A stretch of 64,000 bases of DNA, from assembly GCF_014635085.1 (NCBI RefSeq), contig NZ_BMCH01000003.1, positions 62,001 to 126,000 of the forward strand, given 5' to 3'. The stretch is from Asaia siamensis. GTDB taxonomy: Bacteria > Pseudomonadota > Alphaproteobacteria > Acetobacterales > Acetobacteraceae. Shown here in pieces: positions 52,466-61,224 of this stretch. The stretch's first letter is position 1, and each line of letters opens with the position of its first letter. Position numbers and translations under genes: made by a program. The notes under the pieces are model-generated. The model did no database searches. It saw only the letters and a program-made list of their open reading frames with translations, and had not been told where the DNA came from.

Positions 52466-54280
52466 TCAGTCCTTCTGGGCGGTCGCCGCAGGCTGAACGC
52501 CTGCCTTGGGCTTGGGCGGCAGAATAGCCAGAGAAAGCTCCTTCAGACGGGCAGGCTCGACCGGGGCCGGGGCTTCCATCATCAGGTCTTCGCCGCTCTG
52601 GTTGAGCGGGAAGAGAATGACCTCACGGATATTCGGCTCGTCGGCCAGCAGCATCACGATACGGTCCACACCCGGTGCCGAACCGCCATGCGGCGGGGCG
52701 CCGTAGCGGAACGCGTTGAGCATGCCGCCAAAGCGGGCCTCGACCACATCCTCGCCATAACCGGCAATGGCGAAGGCGCGGATCATGACTTCCGGCAGAT
52801 GGTTACGGATGGCGCCCGAGGAAAGCTCGATGCCGTTGCAGACGATATCGTACTGATAGGCCTTGATGGTCAGCGGATCCTGCGAGTTCAGCGCCTCAAG
52901 CCCGCCCTGCGGCATGGAGAACGGGTTATGCGAGAAATCGACCTGGCCCGTTTCCTCATTGCGCTCGAACATCGGGAAATCGACGATCCAGCAGAAGCGG
53001 AAGGCATCCTGCTCGATCAGATCGAGTTCCTGGGCAATGCGCGTGCGCACCTGCCCCGAGAACTTGGCCACGGCATCGCCTTCGCCTGCGGCGAAGAACA
53101 CGGCGTCACCCGCCTTGAGACCACAGGCTTCACGAATGGCCTCGACGCGATCGGCTTCGAGGTTCTTGGCAATCGGGCCCTTGCCGCCATCTTCCTCGAA
53201 GATGATGTAGCCCAGACCGCCCGCACCGGCATCACGCGCCCAGCTGTTGAGCTTGTCGAAGAAACCGCGCGGACGCGTACCGGCACCGGGGGCCGGAATG
53301 GCGCGCACTTCGCCGCCATTGGCAGCGATACGGGCAAACAGGCCGAAACCGGAATTGGCGAACGCTTCGGTGACCGTGCTGATCAGCAGCGGGTTGCGCA
53401 GATCGGGCTTGTCGGAGCCGTAAAGACGCATAGCCTCGTCATAGGGAATACGACGGAACGGCGCAGTATCGACCTTGCGGCCTTTGCCGAACTCGGCAAA
53501 CAGACCGCTCAGCACGTCTTCCAGAACCGCAAACACGTCTTCCTGGGTGGCGAAGGCCATTTCGAAATCGAGCTGATAGAACTCGCCCGGGCTGCGGTCA
53601 GCGCGTGAGGCTTCATCACGGAAGCAGGGGGCGATCTGGAAGTAGCGGTCAAAACCCGCCACCATGGCGAGCTGCTTGAACTGCTGCGGTGCCTGGGGCA
53701 GCGCGTAGAACTTGCCCGGATGCAGACGCGCCGGAACGAGGAAGTCACGCGCGCCTTCCGGCGAGGAGGCGGTAAGGATAGGCGTCTGGAACTCGGTGAA
53801 GCCATGGCCGATCATGCGCGAGCGCATGGAGGCAATGACCGCCGAACGCAGGCGGATATTGGCGGCCATCTTCTCGCGACGCAGGTCGAGATAGCGATAT
53901 TTGAGGCGCAGATCTTCGGGATAGTTCTCGCTGCCAGCGACCTGGAAAGGCAGGACAGCAGCATGGGAGCGCACTTCGATCTCGCGGGCACGCAGTTCGA
54001 TGGCACCGGTAGGCAAATGCGGGTTACGCTGGCCTTCCTCACGCGCCACCACGTCACCCGTGACCGTGATCACGCTCTCGACACGCAGACGCTCGACGAT
54101 ATCGAGCAGATCGGTGCCCGAGGGGATAACGATCTGCGTCATGCCGGTCTGGTCGCGTAGATCGATAAACAGAAGCCCGCCGTGATCGCGCTTGCTGTGA
54201 ACCCAGCCGGACAGACGCACGGTCTGGCCGGCGTCGCTCTCGCGCAGGGCGCTGCAGCTATGAGTGCGATAGGGATGCAT
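52466..54280 (-). CDS. aspS: Aspartyl-tRNA synthetase
   Basis: A class II synthetase. The ATG at 54280 ([20 protein letters not shown]) is preferred over an upstream TTG. The 604 residues give an N-terminal OB-fold anticodon domain ([20 protein letters not shown]), the catalytic core with motif 2 in [20 protein letters not shown] and motif 3 in [16 protein letters not shown], and the bacterial GAD insertion. The length and GAD domain indicate the bacterial type. Whether it also charges tRNA-Asn cannot be judged here. Confidence 0.96.
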   Translation of the reverse strand: MHPYRTHSCSALRESDAGQTVRLSGWVHSKRDHGGLLFIDLRDQTGMTQIVIPSGTDLLDIVERLRVESVITVTGDVVAREEGQRNPHLPTGAIELRAREIEVRSHAAVLPFQVAGSENYPEDLRLKYRYLDLRREKMAANIRLRSAVIASMRSRMIGHGFTEFQTPILTASSPEGARDFLVPARLHPGKFYALPQAPQQFKQLAMVAGFDRYFQIAPCFRDEASRADRSPGEFYQLDFEMAFATQEDVFAVLEDVLSGLFAEFGKGRKVDTAPFRRIPYDEAMRLYGSDKPDLRNPLLISTVTEAFANSGFGLFARIAANGGEVRAIPAPGAGTRPRGFFDKLNSWARDAGAGGLGYIIFEEDGGKGPIAKNLEADRVEAIREACGLKAGDAVFFAAGEGDAVAKFSGQVRTRIAQELDLIEQDAFRFCWIVDFPMFERNEETGQVDFSHNPFSMPQGGLEALNSQDPLTIKAYQYDIVCNGIELSSGAIRNHLPEVMIRAFAIAGYGEDVVEARFGGMLNAFRYGAPPHGGSAPGVDRIVMLLADEPNIREVILFPLNQSGEDLMMEAPAPVEPARLKELSLAILPPKPKAGVQPAATAQKD

Positions 54281-54366
54281 GGGCGTCTTCCTGATTCGAA
54301 ACAGCGGGGGCGCAGGGGGCGAACCCCTGCCAATGGAGCGCAGGAAGCCGCTCCACCCCTTCCCTG

Positions 54367-55887
54367 TCAAGCATCGTCGAAGGTAACGGCGGCTTCACCC
54401 ATCTCTTTTGGCCGCCCGGCGGTGGCCAGACCGACGATTTTGCCCTCTTCATCGATATAGCGTGCGGTGAAATCAAAGCGGTCGACATCGCCGTCGATCT
54501 CGACGCGCTCAAAACCACGCGGCCAGCCTAGATATTCGATTTTGCGATCATATTGCTGCGTCCAGAACCAGGGCGTCGTAAGAGCGCCACCCGGCAGACC
54601 GAGCATGGTACGCGCCGCGATGCGCGCCTGGCTCTGCGCCGTGCGCCAGTGTTCGATACGATATTGCCTGCCCTCATGCGTGACACTCGCGATATCGCCC
54701 GCCGCATAGATATGCGGCGCAACACGCATGGCCTGATCGACTTCAATGCCACCATTCTCGCTGAGTGCGTGGGAAGGCAGATAATCGAGCGCTGGCACCG
54801 CCCCGACGCCGATGATCACCAGATCGGCGTTGATCTGGCTGTCATCTTCCAGGGTCACGGACTCGACCTGCGTCTCGCCGTTGATGGCTTTGACGCTGCA
54901 GGACGAGATGAACGCCACACCCTTGCTCTCATGCAGAATGCGCATTTCAGTGGCGATTTCGCGCCCGAGCTGCTTCTGGAACGGCAGAGCCGAGTTGGAC
55001 AGGACGGTCACCCCTGCCCCGCGCTTGCGCAGAGCCGCCGCCGCCTCCATGCCGATAAAGCCGGAGCCGATCACCACGACCGTCGTGTTCTCGCCCACTT
55101 TCGAGGCGATCTCACGCACGTCATGCGCGCTTCGCAGCGTATGCACCCCGGCAAGGGCGCTTCCGGGAATTTCGAGCTCTTTTGCGCGGGAGCCGCTCGC
55201 CAGAAGCACATGATCGGGCGTGAGGCTCACCCCTGCTTCAAGAGTGATCCTGCGCGTCTCGGTATCGAGCTTCACCACACGATCCATCACGCGTTCGATA
55301 CGCTGCTCGATATACCAGGATTCCGGACGCAAGAGCGGGGGTGACGCCTCAGGATCCGGATTGGCGAGGGTCATCTTGCTGAGCGCGGTGCGATCATAGG
55401 GCAGATCTTCCTCGGGTCCGATCAGAAGAATGCGCCCGGCATATCCCTCGTCGCGCAGTGTGACGGCTGCTGCGATTGCGGCCGCACCGGCACCGATAAT
55501 GGCGACGACCTCATGCTCGCGCATGGGCGCGGGTGCGTCAGGGCGCATGGCCACCTTGCCGACGAGAATGCGGCCATCATGAACCTCGACCGGGTAACGG
55601 GCGAGCGGGTCGAGCGCCGGTGGCTCGATCAGCCGACCGCTTTCTGCCGAGAAACTCGCCTTGTGCCAGGGGCAGACAAGCTGCACATCGCCATGACGCG
55701 ATTTGCACGCCACACCCTGCTCCATCGGGGCGCCTTTATGCGGGCATTTGCCATCGAAGGCCCGCACTTCATCGCCCGACCGGTAAAGGACAAGGGCCTT
55801 TTCACCGATAGTGACAGGTGTGATGACACCTTCCTCGAGATCGTTCAGCGGAAGGACATCTGTCCAGTCCAGAAGTTCAGCGCTCAT
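54367..55887 (-). CDS. Rieske [2Fe-2S] domain fused to an FAD/NAD(P)H oxidoreductase
   Basis: A 506-residue redox protein. The N-terminal Rieske domain (about 1-110) carries C-x-H at Cys48/His50 (KCPHKG) and C-x2-H at Cys72/His75 (CPWHKASF). The rest is an AIFM3/ferredoxin-reductase-like module with FAD motif [18 protein letters not shown] motif [20 protein letters not shown] and ATGDIA-type motif (AAGDIASV). It likely transfers electrons from NAD(P)H. Proteins of this fusion type have roles in redox stress and in assimilatory steps that are poorly defined. It starts upstream of aspS on the same strand, 86 bases between them. Confidence 0.88.
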   Translation of the reverse strand: MSAELLDWTDVLPLNDLEEGVITPVTIGEKALVLYRSGDEVRAFDGKCPHKGAPMEQGVACKSRHGDVQLVCPWHKASFSAESGRLIEPPALDPLARYPVEVHDGRILVGKVAMRPDAPAPMREHEVVAIIGAGAAAIAAAVTLRDEGYAGRILLIGPEEDLPYDRTALSKMTLANPDPEASPPLLRPESWYIEQRIERVMDRVVKLDTETRRITLEAGVSLTPDHVLLASGSRAKELEIPGSALAGVHTLRSAHDVREIASKVGENTTVVVIGSGFIGMEAAAALRKRGAGVTVLSNSALPFQKQLGREIATEMRILHESKGVAFISSCSVKAINGETQVESVTLEDDSQINADLVIIGVGAVPALDYLPSHALSENGGIEVDQAMRVAPHIYAAGDIASVTHEGRQYRIEHWRTAQSQARIAARTMLGLPGGALTTPWFWTQQYDRKIEYLGWPRGFERVEIDGDVDRFDFTARYIDEEGKIVGLATAGRPKEMGEAAVTFDDA

Positions 55888-55986
55888 TTCCCTGTCCGTT
55901 CACTCGAAATTGGCTCTTTGTCTTCGAATGCAACGTGAGGAACGGGTTACGGTTGAAACCTATATTTTCTTTTCACCGTGCAACCG

Positions 55987-56005
55987 GCGGGTGGACCTCA
56001 CCCGC
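55987..56005. terminator. Hairpin after surE
   Basis: GCGGGTG (55987-55993) and CACCCGC (55999-56005) form a seven-base stem with loop GACCT just past the surE stop. No T-run follows, so the call is weak. Confidence 0.35.
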
Positions 56006-56007
56006 TA

Positions 56008-56790
56008 TCAGGCGAGACCGATCTCCTGCTTCAGCAGCCAGTCATGCATCTTCATGTTGGTGCGCCCGAAGGAGAGCGGGGTGACACTGACGTGATTGGC
56101 TGCAATGGCTGCAGTTTCAGTGCCATCCTCGTCTCCCGCATGATCGCGTTTGAGATGCAACCAGTGATAGGCGAAACGACGCATGTCATCACGCGACACC
56201 ACCTCGATATCGCGCAGGAAGCCACGCCCCTGTGTGGTGGTTTTCAGCGGTCTGGCTTCCTCGACTGTGCAGGCGGGAAAATTGACATTGAGACAGGCCT
56301 GCTCTGGCATGGGCCTGCGGGCGAGAAGCCTGAGAATATCCGGTGCAAGCGCCCGGGCGGTCTCCCAGGGAACGGCCTTGCCTGCGGTAAAGGTCTGGCT
56401 CAGGGCGATGGACGGCAGATCGAGCAGCATGGCGGTCATGGCCGCACCTACCGTGCCTGAGAAGACAGTCTCCACACCGAGATTGGCGCCGCGATTGATG
56501 CCTGACAGCACGAGGGTTGGCAGGGCATCGCGCAGGATATGGCGGGCAGCAATCGCCACGCAATCGCCCGGCGTGCCAGTGACCGCAAAGCGCTTGGGGC
56601 CATGCTGATGGACGCGCAGCGGGTCATGCAGGCTGAGCGCATGGGAGATACCGCTCTGATCCTGCGCGGGCGCGACAACCCACACATCATCGCTGAGTTG
56701 CGACGCGACGTCATGCAGCACGGCAAGGCCTGGCGCATCGATACCGTCATCATTGGTCAGCAGAACACGCTGGAACAGGGACCCGCTCAT
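56008..56790 (-). CDS. surE: 5'/3'-nucleotidase SurE
   Basis: A metal-dependent phosphatase that removes phosphate from nucleoside monophosphates. The 260-residue protein has VLLTNDDGIDAPG (metal Asp14/Asp15 region) and SGINRGANLGVETVFSGTVG, both typical of the family. In many relatives surE sits next to serS, but here the two genes are almost 18 kb apart, with serS at 37-38 kb. Upstream of the Rieske-FAD gene on the same strand. Confidence 0.95.
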   Translation of the reverse strand: MSGSLFQRVLLTNDDGIDAPGLAVLHDVASQLSDDVWVVAPAQDQSGISHALSLHDPLRVHQHGPKRFAVTGTPGDCVAIAARHILRDALPTLVLSGINRGANLGVETVFSGTVGAAMTAMLLDLPSIALSQTFTAGKAVPWETARALAPDILRLLARRPMPEQACLNVNFPACTVEEARPLKTTTQGRGFLRDIEVVSRDDMRRFAYHWLHLKRDHAGDEDGTETAAIAANHVSVTPLSFGRTNMKMHDWLLKQEIGLA

Positions 56791-56835
56791 TCAGGGATTT
56801 CCTTCATGCGATTATGGCAAGGCAAGATGACAAAC

Positions 56836-56862
56836 AAAAACCCGGCACGAGGGCCGGGTTTT
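56836..56862 (-). terminator. Rho-independent terminator after the DUF2076 gene
   Basis: CCCGGC (56841-56846) pairs with GCCGGG (56853-56858), flanked by AAAA and TTTT that extend the stem. On the minus strand it runs into TTTTTGTTTG, a good T-run. It lies just after the DUF2076 stop and before surE. Confidence 0.85.
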
Positions 56863-56920
56863 CGATCAAGCCCATCACAAGCCTGACAGAGAGATACTGC
56901 CAGAGGGGCGCATCGGGCGA

Positions 56921-57661
56921 TCAGAAGGAATCGTCGCCCCAGCCACCTCCACTATCGCCGCCCCAGTCACCAGCGTCATAGCTCTGACCGGCATCCTGCC
57001 CGCCGCCCGCGAAGGGATCATTGCCGCCAGCGTCGCCGTAATTATTGTTGATGATGGTCTCACCACCGCCAAACCCGCCAGCGCCTGAATCGTGATGGCC
57101 GGAGAAGAGGCTCTCAATCGCGTTGGCTGCCAGCATACCGCCAGCGACGCCCGTCGCCGTTGTCAGGGCCGAGCCCAGAAAGCCTGAACCGCGCTGCTGG
57201 AACATGCCGGTAGAATAGCCAGGCGGCAGATTGGCCTGCGGCGGCGGGGCATAACCCTGACCATAACCCTGCTGCGGCTGACCACCCCAGCCCGGCGGCG
57301 GACCAGCCTGCTGCTGGCGATTGGCGCCACCACCGAACAGGCCGCCAAACAGACCGCCACCACCCTGCGGGCGCTGCTGCTGCGCCTGCTGGAGCTGCGA
57401 CTGGGCCTGCTGAAGCTGGAATTCGAGCTGGCGAATGCGGTTCTGCGCCTCGGCCAGAGCCACTTCCTGCACGACAGCCATCTGCGTCACGCGGTAACGG
57501 GCCTCGGGATATCTCTGGAAATTATCCGCAATCCAGCGATCAGCCTCAGGATCGATGGGGGGCAGATTGGCCGGGGCCTGAGAGCCACCAAACCCGCTAT
57601 TGGGCGCACCGCCGACGCGGGCGACGAACTGCGAAATGAGATCACGCTCTTGCTGGTTCAT
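56921..57661 (-). CDS. DUF2076 family protein
   Basis: A 246-residue protein from the ATG at 57661. The start MNQQERDLISQFVARVGG and the conserved block DPEADRWIADNFQRYPEARY followed by RVTQMAVVQE are typical of DUF2076. A short coiled coil rich in Gln (about 80-110, AEAQNRIRQLEFQLQQAQSQ) leads to a Gly/Gln/Pro-rich middle and a glycine-aspartate-rich tail ending GGGWGDDSF. Function of the family is unknown. It is likely cytosolic or envelope-associated, with no signal peptide. It ends at a strong terminator. Confidence 0.85.
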   Translation of the reverse strand: MNQQERDLISQFVARVGGAPNSGFGGSQAPANLPPIDPEADRWIADNFQRYPEARYRVTQMAVVQEVALAEAQNRIRQLEFQLQQAQSQLQQAQQQRPQGGGGLFGGLFGGGANRQQQAGPPPGWGGQPQQGYGQGYAPPPQANLPPGYSTGMFQQRGSGFLGSALTTATGVAGGMLAANAIESLFSGHHDSGAGGFGGGETIINNNYGDAGGNDPFAGGGQDAGQSYDAGDWGGDSGGGWGDDSF

Positions 57662-57876
57662 GGGGATGACTCTCCATCCGGTCAAAATGATAACGCCCTA
57701 TAATGTGGTCGGAGGGCGTCTGAGTTGCAAGAGGCGAGCCCTGCGGCCGGGCTCCCTCGTCGCACTTCCCTGTAGACGGTATTGCGGCGATCAGGGCAGT
57801 GCAGCAGGCATGCGGGCGCTGGAGCGAGACGGGCGGAACGATTATGATCCGTCTGTATGACGGGAATTCATGAACC

Positions 57877-58749
57877 ATGATCGACATCCAGCCTCTGGCG
57901 ATATTGAGAGAGATTCACCGCACCGGAAGTCTGACTCAGGCAGCCGAACAACTCTGCCTGACACAATCAGCCGTTAGCCATGCCATCCGCCGGTTCGAGG
58001 ATCGTCACAGCGTCAAGCTGCTTGAGCGAGAGGGGCACAAGCTGCGGTTCACGCTGGCGGGTGAGTATCTTCTAGGTCTCGCGCATCGTGTTCTGCCGCA
58101 GCTCGAACACGGCGCAGGCGTGCTTGAGGACTACGCACGCGGGCGGCGTGGCTCGATCAGGATCGGAATGGAATGTCACCCCTGTCAGGATTGGCTGATG
58201 CAGGTGGTCGACCCGTTTCTGGCTGCCTGGCCCGACGTGGAACTGGATGTCACAACGGCCTTCCAGTTTGGCGGGCTGACCGCGCTTCTGGGGCATGAAA
58301 TCGATATTCTCGTTACCCCTGACCCTATTGAACGGCCCGAACTCGAATTCACACCCGTCTTCGATTACGAGCTGGTGCTGGCCGTGTCTGAAACGCACCC
58401 TCTGGCACGTAAACATCATGTCGAGCCAAAGGATCTCACGACCGAGACCCTGATCACCTACCCGGTCTCCCGCGAGCGGCTCGATATCTATACACGGTTT
58501 TTGGTGCCGTCACACACACAACCGCGCCGACATAGAACGGTCGAAACGACGGACCTCATGCTACGCCTTGTCGCCTCGGGTCGCGCCGTCAGCGCCACGC
58601 CTGACTGGCTGCTGCGCAAGGTGAAGGGCGTGAAAGGCGTGAGGATCGGGGACGGTATTCTCAAATCCATCCATCTCGGGCACCGAACAGGTACGGCGCC
58701 ACCTTATCTGGAAGGTTTCATCAGCCTCGCCTCCAGCGTCGAGATCTGA
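57877..58749 (+). CDS. MetR-like LysR-family regulator
   Basis: A 290-residue LysR-type regulator: winged helix with SLTQAAEQLCLTQSAVSHAI at about 16-35, then a periplasmic-binding-like effector domain (from about 88). The opening MIDIQPLAILREIHRTGSLT and the wing region ERDGHKL-like stretch (LEREGHKLRFTLAGEYLLGL) resemble MetR, the homocysteine-responsive activator of methionine synthase genes. It lies just upstream of mesX and mesD on the same strand, which fits. Homocysteine as co-activator is inferred. MetR proper is a name used by analogy here. Confidence 0.82.
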   Translation: MIDIQPLAILREIHRTGSLTQAAEQLCLTQSAVSHAIRRFEDRHSVKLLEREGHKLRFTLAGEYLLGLAHRVLPQLEHGAGVLEDYARGRRGSIRIGMECHPCQDWLMQVVDPFLAAWPDVELDVTTAFQFGGLTALLGHEIDILVTPDPIERPELEFTPVFDYELVLAVSETHPLARKHHVEPKDLTTETLITYPVSRERLDIYTRFLVPSHTQPRRHRTVETTDLMLRLVASGRAVSATPDWLLRKVKGVKGVRIGDGILKSIHLGHRTGTAPPYLEGFISLASSVEI

Positions 58750-58807
58750 ACCAGATCAGACCTCTTCGAAGACGGGTGCGTCCCTCCCGAAAAGGGACCC
58801 AGCTCAC

Positions 58808-58843
58808 AACATGACAATAAGTCATGTTATAGCGAAATATAAT
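58808..58843 (+). promoter_or_regulatory. Probable operator and -10 upstream of mesX
   Basis: AACATGAC (58808-58815) and GTCATGTT (58821-58828) form a perfect eight-base inverted repeat with a five-base spacer and include a T-N11-A core (TGACAATAAGTCA), the LysR-type operator form. TATAAT follows at 58838-58843, with 58814-58819 as the likely -35 position. This supports LysR control of mesX-mesD. A hairpin GTCCCT/AGGGAC at 58780-58798 sits just upstream. Confidence 0.6.
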
Positions 58844-58955
58844 CATTTGTTTTCATGCCTTCCTCTGCGGAATAAACGGGCCTCGCTCGCACCGCGCGGC
58901 GGCATGAAGAGCGTGGCGCGGAGATTCTGGATCCAGAAGAGGATACCCGCCCATC

Positions 58956-59933
58956 ATGACCAATGATTTTGCCTTCACGATCAAAAGCCTGCGCTTTGAC
59001 GAGAATTACGCTCCCGCCGCTGGCACGAGGCTGACGACCAATTTCGCCAATCTCGCGCGAGGCGCCGCCCGTCAGGAAAATCTGCGTGCAGCCCTGCACA
59101 TGATCGATCATCGCTTCAACGACCTTGCCTGTTGGGACAATCCGGAGGGCAATCGCTACAGGCTCGAACTCAATATCATCTCGATCGAGATGGATATCGC
59201 CGGATCGGGGGAGAGCTTTCCGGCCATCGAACTGCTTCAGACAACCATCTGCGATCTGTCGACCGGCAAACGCCTTGAGGGGATCATAGGCAATAACTTC
59301 TCGTCCTATGTTCGCGATTACGATTTCAGCGTGCGCCTGCCAGAGCATAATCGCGGACGTGACGGCTTTGCCGTGCCTGATGATTTCGGCGTGCTGCATG
59401 GCCGGATTTTTCAGGAATTCATCGCCTCAGAAAGCTACAGCAGCCGTTTTGCCAAGCTTCCGGTGATCTGCCTGAGTGTGTCCGAGAACAAGATTTATAC
59501 CCGCACCACCAACCAGCACCCTGTGCTGGGTGTCGAATATGTGCCCAACGAGACATCGCTGACTGAAAGCTATTTCGGCAAGATGGGCATGCAGGTGCGC
59601 TATTTCATGCCGTCTGGCGTGAAGGCTCCTCTGGCTTTCTATTTCTTCGGCGATCTGCTGAACGACTATTCTCCCCTCGAACTGATCAGCACGATCAGCA
59701 CGATGGAGACGTTCCAGCGCATCTACCGCCCCGAAATCTACAATGCGAATTCCGGCGCCGCTGCGGTCTACAAGCCCAGCCTCAAACAGAGCGACTTCTC
59801 CAATACCCGCGTCGTTTACGATCGCGAGGAGCGCACGCGTCTTGCCACCGAGCAGGGAAAATTCGCGGGCGAGCACTTCATTGCGCCTCACAAATCCTTT
59901 CTCGACGAATGGGCGACAAGACACGCAGCCTGA
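58956..59933 (+). CDS. mesX: DUF1852 protein MesX, partner of the methionine synthase MesD
   Basis: A 325-residue protein of family DUF1852, beginning MTNDFAFTIKSLRFDENYAP. No membrane helix or cofactor motif is evident to me. From established work on core methionine synthases, DUF1852 (MesX) is needed together with oxygen for the MesD family to make methionine without methyl-folate or cobalamin; its biochemical activity is not known. The neighbourhood here, regulator then mesX then mesD, is the typical one. Fifty bases separate it from mesD. The ATG at 58956 has only a distant AGAGGA, so translation initiation may be weak. Confidence 0.88.
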   Translation: MTNDFAFTIKSLRFDENYAPAAGTRLTTNFANLARGAARQENLRAALHMIDHRFNDLACWDNPEGNRYRLELNIISIEMDIAGSGESFPAIELLQTTICDLSTGKRLEGIIGNNFSSYVRDYDFSVRLPEHNRGRDGFAVPDDFGVLHGRIFQEFIASESYSSRFAKLPVICLSVSENKIYTRTTNQHPVLGVEYVPNETSLTESYFGKMGMQVRYFMPSGVKAPLAFYFFGDLLNDYSPLELISTISTMETFQRIYRPEIYNANSGAAAVYKPSLKQSDFSNTRVVYDREERTRLATEQGKFAGEHFIAPHKSFLDEWATRHAA

Positions 59934-59983
59934 GCGCCATTCTGCCTGCATTCTGATCTGACTATTCTGGAAAACCACGCCTC

Positions 59984-61015
59984 ATGACCAAGCTCCTCCC
60001 AACCGCTACCGCTGGCAGCCTGCCCAAACCATCATGGCTCGCCGAGCCGGAAAAACTCTGGTCTCCCTGGAAAATGGAAGGCGATGCCCTTGTCGAGGCA
60101 AAGCAGGACGCGTTGCGCGTCTCACTGCTCGAACAGCAGGTTGCCGGGGTCGATATCGTCAGCGATGGCGAGCAGACACGCCAGCATTTCGTGACGACCT
60201 TCATCGAGCATCTTGCCGGTGTGGATTTTGAAAAGCGCGAGACAGTCACGATCCGCAACCGTTACGAGGCCAGTGTGCCGACGGTTGTGAGTGCCGTTGC
60301 TCGCGAAAAGCCTGTTTTTGTCGAAGACGCAAAATTCCTGCGCCAGCAGACAAAAGCCCCCATCAAATGGGCGCTCCCTGGCCCCATGACGATGATCGAT
60401 ACGCTCTATGATGCCCATTACAAGAGCCGCGAGAAACTGGCCTGGGAATTCGCTGCCATTCTCAACGCAGAGGCGAAGGAGCTGGAACAGGCCGGCGTCG
60501 ATATCATCCAGTTCGACGAGCCTGCGTTCAATGTGTTTTTCGATGAGGTGAATGACTGGGGCATCGCCACACTCGAACGTGCCATTGAAGGGCTCAAATG
60601 CCAGACCGCCGTGCATATCTGCTACGGTTACGGCATCAAGGCCAATACGGACTGGAAGAAGACGCTCGGCCATGAGTGGCGCCAGTATGAGCGCACCTTC
60701 CCCAAGCTTCAGGCCTCGGCGATCAATATGGTCTCGCTGGAATGCCAGAACTCGCATGTGCCTATGGAACTGATCGAATTGCTGCGTGGCAAGAAAGTCA
60801 TGGTGGGCGCCATCGATGTGGCCAGCAACCGGATCGAGACACCGGAAGAAGTTGCCGCAACGCTGCGCAAGGCGCTGCAATTCGTCGATGCGGAAAACCT
60901 CTGCCCCTGCACCAATTGCGGCATGGCACCGCTCTCGCGCAATGTGGCCAGAGGCAAGCTCAAGGCGCTGGCCGCCGGCGCCGAGATCGTCCGTCGGGAA
61001 CTGACCTGTTCCTGA
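59984..61015 (+). CDS. mesD: Core methionine synthase MesD (half-length MetE-type)
   Basis: It methylates homocysteine to methionine. At 343 residues it equals only the C-terminal catalytic barrel of MetE (about 750 residues), with no folate-binding N-terminal half. Expected zinc ligands are His211 and Cys213 (VHICYGYG), Glu253 (SLECQNSH) and Cys312 in CPCTNCGMAPL. The homocysteine-binding start GSLPKPSW is present. With mesX adjacent it belongs to MesD, the aerobic class reported to need MesX and oxygen but not methyl-folate or B12. The methyl donor is not known. A strong hairpin follows the stop. Confidence 0.9.
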   Translation: MTKLLPTATAGSLPKPSWLAEPEKLWSPWKMEGDALVEAKQDALRVSLLEQQVAGVDIVSDGEQTRQHFVTTFIEHLAGVDFEKRETVTIRNRYEASVPTVVSAVAREKPVFVEDAKFLRQQTKAPIKWALPGPMTMIDTLYDAHYKSREKLAWEFAAILNAEAKELEQAGVDIIQFDEPAFNVFFDEVNDWGIATLERAIEGLKCQTAVHICYGYGIKANTDWKKTLGHEWRQYERTFPKLQASAINMVSLECQNSHVPMELIELLRGKKVMVGAIDVASNRIETPEEVAATLRKALQFVDAENLCPCTNCGMAPLSRNVARGKLKALAAGAEIVRRELTCS

Positions 61016-61026
61016 TCGACACAGCC

Positions 61027-61060
61027 GCAAAGACGGGCTCGTCAGACAGCCCGTCTTTGC
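61027..61060 (+). terminator. Terminator-like hairpin after mesD
   Basis: GCAAAGACGGGCT (61027-61039) pairs perfectly with AGCCCGTCTTTGC (61048-61060). A second hairpin GCCCGGAAATAC/GTATTCCGGGC follows at about 61063-61092 with one bulge. The stem is strong but the T-run is short. Confidence 0.75.
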
Positions 61061-61224
61061 CTGCCCGGAAATACTTGCCTAGGTATTCCGGGCCTCTGGA
61101 TGTCTCGAGCACAAGGATACTCGCCCGGTTATGAGGCTTACGGTTTTCGAGGCTGACCCCATTCACCCCACACAAGTTCTGAACACACTGCTTATCGTGG
61201 CTTCCCGACCCGCATTATACGGTT

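Noticed and set aside
52352-53608. Plus-strand open frame of 418 residues opposite aspS
   Set aside because: Antisense shadow of aspS and the start of eipB, with no motifs.
58750-58955. Possible SAM-binding riboswitch upstream of mesX
   Set aside because: The region shows a simple hairpin and a LysR-type inverted repeat with a promoter, but none of the conserved cores of SAM-I, SAM-II or SAH riboswitches that I could recognise.
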